A DNA stretch of 64,000 nt from Hoplostethus atlanticus (taxonomy: Eukaryota; Chordata; Actinopteri; Trachichthyiformes; Trachichthyidae). Shown piece after piece: positions 26,386 to 36,229 of the stretch (within the stretch, counting starts at the first letter, position 1; each line of letters opens with the position of its first letter). The notes beneath the pieces were generated by a model. It had not been told where the DNA came from, ran no database searches, and saw only the letters and a program-made list of their open reading frames with translations. The stretch is from positions 1,616,501 through 1,680,500 of the forward strand of contig JAXDDX010000019.1 of assembly GCA_034670405.1 (NCBI GenBank), written 5' to 3'. A program made the translations under genes and the position numbers.

Positions 26386-28660
26386 TTTCTGTTTACTTTT
26401 CACCACAGCACAGCAGGTGGTACAGCCCATCCTGTGTACTTACGATACTTCCCTATTCCAGCAACGAGAGTTTGGATTCTGTACACTTATTAAATCTTAC
26501 AATTTCTTTGCATTGTGTCTACTGTAGAACACTTTTTCAAAGCGTTGTTTGGATTTGGATTTGTAGGGTAATTAAATGTACCTGAAGAGGTTCTTTCCAA
26601 ATTGAGAGATTCACTATTTCAAATAGTAATAAAAAACATCTGATACTTTTTAAAGGTTAGTAGTTAATTCAATTCTTGTTTAGGAACATGATAACACCTT
26701 TACAGACTGGATCCTGTATATTTTAGTATTGAATGATGAACGTTGTGTCATTTTTTTCCAGATCGGTATATAGCATTTTGGAAAAGCAAAAGTCTAAGCT
26801 GCCTATTTTCCGCATTTGTGTTTAACAAAAAGTGTAGATGGCCAATTACATTCCAGATCGCATCTTTCCACAAGCAACAGATGTCTTTTTTCTGTACATT
26901 TCTGTAGTACACGATTGCATCGGCTTCCGAAAACACAACTCATCTTTATGAATTTGGCTGTGGCTTACAGCAGTTCACACATAGCAACGCTCTCGCAGCA
27001 TAAAAATGAGCCTGTCTCTCTGAAAAGCAGCAGCGTCTGACAGAGACACCCACTGACTCTTTATATAACACCTTTTTTATAACACCTATTTACCTTGAAA
27101 TGATGTTGCCAAGTAACTACGTCCTGAGTGTTTTTGTGTGTGTGTGTGTGTGTGTGCATATGCGCCTGCGTCCTATGTATTACATGCGTGTGTGTCCTTG
27201 CGTGCAGGTGTGTATCCGTGGGTGATGGATGCTCTGAAATGCCTTTAAAAGTGGGTTTATACCAGCAGCAGCGGGGGTGGGGGGTTGGGGGGGTGGATGA
27301 CATCAAGCCGCCCTTACTCTCATGCAGGTGCTCATAAAAGGCGCACATCTCTATGCGCATCTCTGCTACACATTTAGCCTTAATGACGCTAATGTCCTCT
27401 GCCTTGCAAAGGGCAAAGCCCACGCCTCATCATAGCACCACACCCCATGTCTCTCTCTCTTTCCCTCTCTCTCTCTCTCTCTCTCTCTCTCGCTCGCTGT
27501 CTGAGCTGCTTAACTGATACATGTAGTGCAATAATCCCTTTTTAGCAAATGGGATTAATATTTAATTCAAGAAGAGCTTTTCATCAATACCTCGCCATGC
27601 ATTCGCGGTTCACACTTTTTTTAGGGTGGCTTTACCCGGCTTAGCCAGCAATTCGATAGATTTGGCAGATAGGGGTTTTAAGAAGGCGATCTGATCACGA
27701 GCTGGACTTCTTTCAAGTCCGTCCAAAGAGCACTTAAACCCGTGCTTTCGTTTTGGGTTTGTTTTTTTTACATTTGAGGATTTGTCAGCACCTTGTTAGA
27801 AAAGCGATGGGGTAAGTCAACGGGGCTAAAAATAATCTAGTCTGTGACGAATCACACACACAGCACCTGCCACACAGTTTCCCACCCTAGTTAACTGTAC
27901 AGAACAGCCCATTAGAATTCCATAGTATTGATTAGCAATGCATCACTGGAGCATTTCCCACCAAAATCTCCAATATCGATTACATTTCCGGAGACAATGA
28001 CTGATGACTGACAAGATACTATTTGGTTAATAGGTTCGATGTAGGTTACCAAACTATCTTGCACAGAGGCACACAGCTTAGAGGGAGCATCGGTCCTGAA
28101 TGCTCCCCTGATGTGATTTTCTTTACATATGGCTTCCAAATACGTTTCTGGCAATTTGTGATTGATCTTTGCTCTCCATTATAATAATAAAAACAATGAC
28201 CAGATCAAATATAAACTCACTTAAGCTAAGGTTTGGTAAGTGTCACCTTCCCAACTGATGCCCATGAACTTCACCTGCCTATATCCTAAAAACAAAAAAC
28301 ACTGCTGCAAGTGCTTTTCGAAAGGAATGAACTGAGTCCAGGTTGGATGGGAATCCTTACAACCTGAATTGCCCCTTTAATGTGAATCTGTTATGGTGTC
28401 TGAACACTTTTGTCCTTTGTCCTTAAAACTCCAGGGCCTGCATTCATAAAGGTACCAAGAGCCTATTATGCTCTGATCTGCTGCAGCGCTGATCCCGGAT
28501 TAGCCTACTGGCGAGACCACATGATCGCGTAAACTTGGGTATGAGGTGAGACGCTTACTGTGTTCATTTGCATTCATTGCTGATGATGTCACTGTGGCAG
28601 AATGGGGGGGAGGGAGTGGGTGAGGCGTAGGCTGGGTCCAGGTGAGAGTCGAGTCAGTGA
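26386..28660. other. intergenic, no gene recognised
   Basis: The stretch holds (TG)n at 27133-27156, (CT)n at 27451-27492 and unique A/T-rich DNA. The segment 27540-27760 contains homeodomain-like TAAT/GGATTA words and low repeat content, and could be a conserved element. Comparison with other genomes would be needed to say. Confidence 0.65.
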
Positions 28661-28664
28661 TAAA

Positions 28665-29868
28665 GTTTGTGGATGTCCTTAATCGTGCTTCTATTAAAGA
28701 TGGGGATTGTTTGAAAGTAATTCAGAGATTTTTACCGAGAATGCACCACAATGAACCTATAGGTGACTCTAAGTCGATATTTCTCTCAAATGGTACAGTA
28801 ATAAAGTTTCATATTTGATGTGAGTATAGATAGGGATGTCCTGAGTAGGAATACATTGGAACTGTAAAGAACTTATGGCGAATTATGATTTTATGAAAGG
28901 TTAAAGATTGGAAATATTACTGAGAGAATGCACCAAAATGAACCAAAATAGGTGACTTTAAGTCGATATTTCCGTCAAATGGTACAGTAATAAAGTTTCA
29001 TATTTGATGTGAATATAGATAGGGATGTGCTGAGTAGGAATACATTGGAACTGTAAAGAACTTATGGCGCATTATGATTTTATTACAGGTTAAAGATTGG
29101 AAATATTACCGAGAATGCACCACAATGAACCTATAGGTGATTCTAAGTCGATATTTCTCTCAAATGGTACAGTAATAACGTTTCATATTTGATGTGAATA
29201 TAGATAGGGATGTGCTGAGTAGGAATACATTGGAACTGTAAAGAACTTATGGCGCATTATGATTTTATTACAGGTTAAAGATTGGAAATATTACCGAGAA
29301 TGCACCACAATGAACCTATAGGTGATTCTAAGTCGATATTTATCTCAAATGGTACAGTAATAAAGTTTCATATTTGATGTGAGTATAGATAGGGATGTCC
29401 TGAGTAGGAATACAGTGGAACTGTAAAGAACGTATGGCGAATTATGATTTTATTAAAGTTTAAAGATTGGAAATATTACCGAGAGAATGCACCACAATGA
29501 ACCTATAGGTGACTTTAAGTCGATATTTCTCTCAAATGGTATAGTAATAAAGTTTCATATTTGATGTGAGTATAGATAGGGATGTCCTGAGTAGGAATAC
29601 ATTGGAACTGTAAATAACTTATGGCGAATTATGATTTTATTAAAGGTTAAAGATTGGAAATATTACCGATAGAATGCACCACAATGAACCTATGGGTGAC
29701 TTTAAGTCGATATTTCTCTCAAATGGTAAAGTAAAAATATTACATATTTCATTTGAGTATAGATGTGGATGTCCTTAGTAGGAATACAGTGGAACTGTAA
29801 AGAAATTATTGTGAATCGTGCTTCTATTAAAGATGGGGATTGTTTGAAAGTAAGTCAGAGATTTCAGT
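28665..29868. repeat. six-copy tandem array, unit 185-189 bp, bracketed by a direct repeat
   Basis: The word 'aagtcgatattt' recurs at 28771, 28960, 29145, 29330, 29517 and 29704, giving spacings of 189, 185, 185, 187 and 187 bp. Units are highly similar. A 50-bp phrase starting 'aatcgtgcttctattaaaga' occurs once before the array (28681) and once after it (29814). No unit is open through its length. Confidence 0.95.
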
Positions 29869-30345
29869 GTTTTCATTTTTTCCAGGCATGTTCTTGTTCA
29901 CATTTTCGTGCTTTTCAGACAAACACACCTTCTGTCAATATGTTTTATTATATTAAGTACAATAATAAATAATTTTAGATTGACTTTGGCTCTATTTTTC
30001 CCCTAGACTGCATCGCTTCACCGTCTTTGTGCCGACACGGCGTCTTTACCGTAATTACACCTAGTAGACGCGCAACACAAAGGTTCGGCTCACGTCGGCG
30101 TTGCGAGTGACAGTGCGGTTTAAAGGAGAATTCCGGGATTTTTAAACCTGGCCTCTATAGCCACAAAATCGCCTATTATACCGCAAAATAGGTCCAAAAA
30201 GTTTCGGAATTGCTCCGGTAGATCGGATCAGTCGGCAGTCGCGAAACGGGCTCAATGGCTGCAACGTAATCTGTAGGGGCATAGGCGCGCGGTCAAAGTA
30301 CGTCCACTAAAAGTGCTTGATTTTGCCACTGACAGGCTCAGATTG

Positions 30346-30612
30346 TTATTCGTGTGTCTGACAAGTGTCTGACAACATTACTGAAAGGATCGCTACAGAA
30401 ATAGACCTATTTTTAACCAGAAAAATAAAGTCTAGCTCAAGGAGAAGTCCCGCTCTGAAATGGACGGTGGACAAAGGTAGTCTATAGCGAGAGGGTTCAC
30501 TTGTTGCAGGAAGAGGACGGTAGAAACCTGACAAAGGTATTCTATGAAAGCTGCGCAAAGTCTTCCTCAACATTTTGTTGGCACAGTTCAGAAATGTGCA
30601 AAAACGAACCAT
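30346..30612 (-). pseudogene. THAP-like zinc-finger fragment, left arm (mirror copy)
   Basis: This is the mirror of the right-arm frame, also 88 codons, reading outward on the minus strand. It starts MVRFCTFLNCANK and keeps FHRIPLS. Only a few residues differ between the two copies, so the arms are recent or kept alike by gene conversion. Confidence 0.6.
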
Positions 30613-30893
30613 TGTTGTTGTTTTTTATCTTTGGGAAAAACAAATACTCTAAACTACGCTTTCTATACTCCAACACACGTCTCCAATGCTGATTTACGTT
30701 TCCACCATCCTCTTCCTGCAACAAGTCAACCCTCTTGCTTTCATAGACCACCTTTGTCACATTTTCACGTCCTCTTCCTGCAACAACTCTCGCGAGATTT
30801 CAGAGTTGAGAGTTGAGAGTTCAGAGTTGTTGGAAATGTGACAAAGGTGGTCTATGAAAGCAAGAGATTTCCCAAAGATAAAAAACAACAACA

Positions 30894-31160
30894 ATGGTTC
30901 GTTTTTGCGCATTTCCGAACTGTGCCAACAAAATGTTGAGGAAGACTTTGCGCAGCTTTCATAGAATACCTTTGTCAGGTTTCTACCGCCCTCTTCCTGC
31001 AACAAGTGAACCCTCTCGCTATAGACTACCTTTGTCCACCGTCCATTTCAGAGCGGGACTTCTCCTTGAGCTAGACTTTAGTTTTCTGGTTAAAAAAAGG
31101 TATATTTCTGTAGCGATCCTTTCAGTAATGTTGTCAGACACTTGTCAGACACACGAATAA
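30894..31160 (+). pseudogene. THAP-like zinc-finger fragment, right arm
   Basis: The 88-codon frame begins MVRFCAFPNCANK and continues to FHRIPLS. This fits the N-terminal half of a THAP C2CH zinc finger, a DNA-binding module with pattern M-x(3)-C-x(4)-C-x-N then FHRFP. The second metal pair (C-x2-H), the Trp and the AVPTIF-type end are not seen downstream, so it is an exon or a broken copy. It reads outward from the foldback centre. The downstream residues show no domain I know. Confidence is moderate for the THAP call. Confidence 0.6.
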
Positions 31161-31387
31161 CAATCTGTGCCTGTCAGTGGCAAAATCAAGCACTTTTAGT
31201 GGACGTACTTTGACCGCGCGCCTATGCCCCTACAGATTACGTTGCAGCCATTGAGCCCGTTTCACGAGTGCCGACTGAACCGATCTACCGGAGCAATTCC
31301 GAAAGTTTTTGGACCTATTTTGCGGTATAATAGGCGATTTTGTGGATATAGAGACCAGGTTTAAAAATCCTGGAATTCTCCTTTAAA

Positions 31388-32135
31388 GACAAACATTTTT
31401 GTTGCATCACTCCATACACCAATAGTCAACAGTTATTATGGACCATTGGGCATTGATTACATCATAAACTGCATTACCAGGGTACAAGAATGCTGGGAGC
31501 CACACAATAAAATGACAAACCATTCAAAAACAATATCAGATGAAACGCCAAAATACTAATAGACAAGGTGACAGTGGGAATGGTGTGAAAGCAATGCCTC
31601 CTTAAGGTAAATTAGGCCTTAAGGTGAGATACAATGCTCATTAGAAAAGAAAATTCATAAAAGGGCAGGGTCTATTTAAACGATCCTCCATTACAAGCAT
31701 CACAAACTGTATGGAACCAGGTCAAACAATGGAAAAACCCAACAAATCCAACCACCGACCACCACAGCATCACATCACATTTATATGAGATATATAAATG
31801 GTTCTTACTTTTAGAAGAGCTTCTTTCTTGACTTTGTCTGTGTGAACTGATGTAGTGTGTGATTAAGTCCTCAAAGTCAGTCAGGCTCAGACTTGGGCTG
31901 CTGTTCATTAGTCTCCTGGACCTGGACAGCTGTGTGACTCACATTCCCTCCCGCCTCCTCGGGGCTAACGTCAGCCGCCACACCAAGCTAAAGTTAGCTT
32001 TGTTTCACACCCGCTAAACTGACGCCTCTCCATTTTCATTCGTGACTTATGTTAAAACATAATCTAACTGATAGGGGATCCGGACTTGTTTAATGTCGGT
32101 ATGTATGAATTTGTCTTGGAGGTTGAGAAGCCTAA
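31388..32135. other. intergenic, no gene recognised
   Basis: Unique A/T-rich DNA. A G/C-richer stretch lies near 31930-32000. Nothing coding was recognised. Confidence 0.65.
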
Positions 32136-32137
32136 TA

Positions 32138-32330
32138 AGCAGGGCGGCTGTGGCTCAGGAGGTAGAGCGGATTGGTTTCCAATCAGAAGATCGTAGGTTC
32201 GATCCCCTGGCTCCTCCAGTCCACATGTCAAAGTGTCCTTGGGCACTGAACCCCAAATTACTCCCGCTGGTCAGGCCAGCACCTTGCATGGTAGCTCACT
32301 GCCATGTGAGTGTGAATGGTTGAATGAGAA
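32138..32330 (+). mobile_element. tRNA-derived SINE
   Basis: There is a clear pol III promoter pair: A box 'tggctcaggaggtagagcgg' near 32151 and B box 'ggttcgatccc' near 32197. They lie in a tRNA-like head, followed by a fish-type body ('tgtccttgggcactgaac') ending near 'gtgaatggttgaatgag'. It is not a functional tRNA: the cloverleaf is interrupted and the body continues past the T arm. Confidence 0.88.
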
Positions 32331-32501
32331 AGCAGAAAAGAAACTAAAACGATCTCGGTCCCACACAAGCCGTTTCAGAAATGATCTCCGTCCATAAAAA
32401 CACATATCAAGTTACCATTCACCTACACTGGGCATGCGTGCCGATGTAAACAAGAAGCAGATGGTCTGCTTATACAGAAAATATTGTTATGAAGAACAGC
32501 A

Positions 32502-32699
32502 ATGGCGAAAAGTAAGAGCAGAGGTGTCTTTGTTTGGACGGACGATGAGGTGGAACGGTTACTGAAAGTAACAAACGAGTATAAGCTGGTAAACGCGGCG
32601 GAGAGTATAGATTGGGAGTCGTGGCAGAGCAAATACAGCGACATATTACAGTGGTACCAGGAGCACTGTCCATTGCCAGGGAAGGATACGTCTGACTGA
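32502..32699 (+). pseudogene. Myb/SANT-like domain fragment, transposon-associated
   Basis: The 65-codon frame MAKSKSRGVFVWTDDEVERLLKV, as far as IDWESWQSKY, resembles the N-terminus of a Myb/SANT-like protein family seen in many copies in fish genomes (from memory). It stops at 32697-32699 with no continuation of the domain in the next few hundred bases, so it looks truncated. The right flank (32985-33045) resembles a repeat end ('gtgggaaacactgtg'), which supports an element origin. Function is unknown. Confidence 0.5.
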
Positions 32700-33445
32700 T
32701 AAGACACAATCAGAAAGTGAACGTGGCTCTCCCACAGCAGCCAGCTAGGGCAGAAGCAACATGTGAGATTGACAGCAAACACATGTAGAGCTGTAGAAGC
32801 AGGGCAGAGAAGCCTCATTTCTATTCTAATGTGCCTGTATATATTTTGTTATATGTTTGACACAACGTGAAGCAATGGAGCTGTATATGTTGTTATTTGT
32901 CACAAAGTACTTGGCAATTAAATATTTACAGTGGAGCACCTTATATATAGTATTATTTAATAATTAATTTAAGAAAGTGTGGGTGCCCCCCAACCGGTCA
33001 GCTACCACCACAAATGTAATCTAATTCTGTGGGAAACACTGTGTACACTATGTGTTGTTGAAGTTATGTGGTTCATCAAATGTCTTAAATAAATAATAAA
33101 TAAATTATTATGAGGTGAGTCATTTTTCCCTGCTGCACCGCTACACCAGATCTTAGGGTTCCCCCACCTGCCAAATCCCACTTTAACCCCTGGGTATGTG
33201 TGATATGATTAGATTACCAGGCTATAGGCTGCTGTGTTGTTCTTTATGCAGGGACAACAGCACGTTAGGGAGGCTAAACGTAGGGAGAGCACTTAGGACA
33301 TCGGTCAATTCTTTGATACTGGACGGGATAGTACGTGGGACCGCGTTACTAAGGCAGGTTGGTTTAGAGTTCAGTCAAGCTTCAGTTAAGTTAATAGACA
33401 TAAGGGGAAATAATAATTATTCATTATAGAATTAATGATTAGAAT

Positions 33446-33981
33446 CAGTGGCAGCCGGTGATTGGCTGACTAAGTGGGGCGGGTCATGACAGACAAGGAG
33501 ATCATAGAGTAACATTGTAGCCGACTCCAGTGCACAAACGAATGTGACATTGGCGTGTGCTCTCTTGTGCCATCTACTGACATGTTCGTTTGATTGGGGT
33601 TAAATGAGAATGGCCAAGGCGTTCTGCCCAGCGCCCCAAATGCTATCATAGACCTCAAGCTAAAGTGCAGTCCTTCCAACAACCGCTAGGTAGCAATGCA
33701 TGTCAATGTAGTGTGTGAGGGACGTACGACTCTGCGCCCCAGAGCAACAGAGACGGTAATGAAGTCCGCAAACCAACCAAAGCCAATTATTCAACATACA
33801 TGTATTGACTAGAACACATTTATATGAATTATAAATACAATCTATGAAATGTGTTCAGATATATATATATATATTATTATTATTATTATTATTATTGTTA
33901 TTTTTTTATTTTTTTTATTTTTTTCTCCATCCAATCAAGTGGGGCACCGCCCCTAGCGTCCCTATGGACGAGCCACCACTG
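33446..33981. mobile_element. hAT-like MITE
   Basis: The left end 'cagtggcagccggtgattgg' pairs with the right end, reverse-complemented 'cagtggtggctcgtccat'. Flanks read attagaat and attagtgg, an imperfect 8-bp duplication as expected for hAT insertions. An (AT)/(ATT)n run lies inside at about 33860-33930. There is no transposase. Confidence 0.7.
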
Positions 33982-34676
33982 ATTAGTGGTGTAGTTTTCT
34001 TGTGATTGCAGTATTGACGGTGGAAGATGGTGAAAAGAAGAGGATGATGCACTAAAAACACAGTAGGCTAAGTGAGAGACCAGAAAGCCAGGGTAACCAG
34101 AAGAAGAAAACGTGAGTATTAGGCCTGGTTGGTTTAAAGTTCAGTCAAGGTTCTTTTAAGTTAATAGGCATAAAGGGGAAACAATAGCCATTATGGATTA
34201 TAAAATTAAAGTGCACTGACAACAAAATGGCTGCTAACATGGATGGTAGGCATATAATATATTAGTTATAAGTCATTCTTATTTTTGTAGTGTCATCAGG
34301 ATCAAACATCAGGAACAGAGAGATTTCATCAGTCACACAGAGAATGAGTAAGTGATTTGTGTATTATGATCCCCTAATCAGGAGTAATTGAGGTGAAACC
34401 TTGCCCAAATCTCCCTGAAATCAGTTCTGTCAACTTGGGATGTCTGGATAAGAGACCTGTAACAAGTTTGTGCCCAACTACCACATCAATAAACTAATAA
34501 TAATTCTACATTTTTTCTAGGAAACCTTTATTTTATTCTAATTGGTTATAATCGTTGTGCCCCTGCCAGTTAGGTTAGTTTTTATTTCATTAAATAACAT
34601 TGATAAATTGGATGCTTTGCTGCCGCTCTCAGGTGGACCAGTGGACGGGTGCCCGTGGCGCTCACCCCATGCCGTA

Positions 34677-35315
34677 TATCGAACAGAGACGCAGTTTAAC
34701 ACCAGAATTAAGGAGCAAAAACTTCTTTCTGGAATACTTCAAAATAAAAGCCAACAAACATACTTCTTACAAAATTAGAGTTTTGGAATAGAAATGCTCC
34801 AGAACTAAGGCTACAAAAGTAATAGAGTTACATAGCCCACTACCAAAATTCGATTTTAAATTCTAGGAAATACGACTTCTGTGCTGTGAAAATCTTGTGA
34901 CAGTAGGAACACTACAAGATAAGTTGAAAGGTGAATGCATGCCCCCTGACCTAAGGTCAGGTGAGGTTTACAAGCTTGAGATTTACACTAAAAACTTTTA
35001 GATACCCACACTATGTGCTGTGAAAATCCTGTGACAGTAGGACCACTACAAGAGAAATTGAAAGGTGCATGCATTATTCGGCAGGGCTTGTGTTGTACCT
35101 GCCGGGAAATGCATGCCCCCCGATTTAAGGCCAGGTGAGGTTTACAAGCTTGAAATTTACACTGTAAACTCTTAGATACCCTGGAGCATTTCTATTCTAA
35201 AACTCTAATTTTGTAAGAAGTATATTTGGTCGTTTGTTGGCTTTTATTTTGAAGTATTCACGGAAAACGTTTTTGCTCCTTAACTCTGGTGTTAAACTGC
35301 GTCTCTGATTCGAGA
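34677..35315. mobile_element. second foldback element, arms about 125 bp
   Basis: The arm 34677-34800 is the reverse complement of 35182-35315, sharing 'gagacgcagtttaacaccag', 'acttcaaaataaaagccaac' and 'cttacaaaattagagtttt', with small indels. The centre holds two direct copies of a segment of about 160 bp beginning 'tgtgctgtgaaaatc' (34879 and 35014). No coding frame. Confidence 0.85.
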
Positions 35316-35940
35316 TTAAACCCCGTGTTTTATTGTACACTACACTTATTTGTATACTGCATTTGGATCCAGGTTAACGGAATGATTATAGAAACTACAC
35401 AATAAACAAGGGTCACACTTGATGAGAGAGTTTAAACCGTGTATCGGCAAAACCAAACACTGAATTTATCCAGAAATAATCTATAACAACCTCGATTTAG
35501 CAGCCAGCACACACGTAATAACAATACAGATTAAATAGCGTGGTTTATGAATTGTTGAAAGTGTAAATTTCATGCATGTGACCCTGTATATTTCCACAGA
35601 ACGCAATCGATGTGATGTTGTATGATAGATTTTTATTATTTTTTTGTTTCATATTGACGGTATATCGTCATTGATGAATAACTGTGAAAGTTATTAATAG
35701 TATAAAAATAAGAATTCTCTTCACAAAACATTATAGCGTCCACTGACCGCTGGCTTGTAGTTAAACCAATGTTCCGCGGTGTGCATGCACATCCCGGGGT
35801 GCATGCAGAACTCGGCATAACACCGGCCTAGGTATTTCCGTTTGGTACAAATTCCTCTTTAAATATTTCTGTGTAGTACTCTGGTACTTTGTTATTCACA
35901 GTATTGGTACTTACTAATCGTGGCCACATACTGTCGGCTA
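35316..35940. other. intergenic, upstream of ndfip2
   Basis: Unique A/T-rich DNA with no recognised gene or repeat. Confidence 0.6.
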
Positions 35941-36202
35941 TAGAGCCTTTATTTTGAAATTCTCGATCGGAAGTCTTATTTTTCAGGCTATCGTCACATT
36001 GGTGCTCAACGTTACCGTCAACGGGATTTGCTTTGCGGATGAACTGTGGATTGCAGCCATTTCTTTCACAAGTCTAAGTCTCCTTTTCAACATTGTTTAA
36101 GAGAATTATCTGTTGTAAGTGACTATAACGTCGGAGTAAACACAAGTTAGATTTTTTTCTCGTTTTCTCGGCTGGCTTGCTCGCCAGCTCAATCTCATCG
36201 AG
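35940..36202 (+). promoter_or_regulatory. ndfip2: putative ndfip2 promoter and 5' UTR
   Basis: This is the sequence directly upstream of the ndfip2 start codon. It is richer in CG dinucleotides than its surroundings and has no clear TATA box at a fixed distance. The transcription start cannot be placed. The assignment rests on position only. Confidence 0.4.
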
Positions 36203-36229
36203 ATGGATCCAGCGAGCCGATACCAAGTG
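36203..36229 (+). CDS. ndfip2: ndfip2 exon 1 (start codon)
   Basis: The exon has nine codons, MDPASRYQV, followed by donor gtgagt at 36230. The ATG context (cgagatgg) is acceptable. The choice rests on the RYQV-L-x-NE match across the splice. Confidence 0.85.

Larger units (their letters stand above)
30119..31387. mobile_element. foldback transposon with 520-bp arms carrying a THAP-like exon
   Basis: Arm 30119-30638 is the near-exact reverse complement of 30868-31387. A 229-bp centre holds a further 31-bp inverted repeat. Both outer ends read TTTAAAGGAGAATTCC, consistent with a TTAA-type target site as used by piggyBac and Kolobok elements. Each arm carries the start of a THAP-like protein. 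Kolobok and P-type transposases are known to carry THAP domains, so a Kolobok-like origin is inferred. There is no catalytic domain. Confidence 0.85.

Noticed and set aside
32151..32220. A possible tRNA gene
   Set aside because: It has pol III boxes, but the body continues as a SINE and the cloverleaf is not intact.
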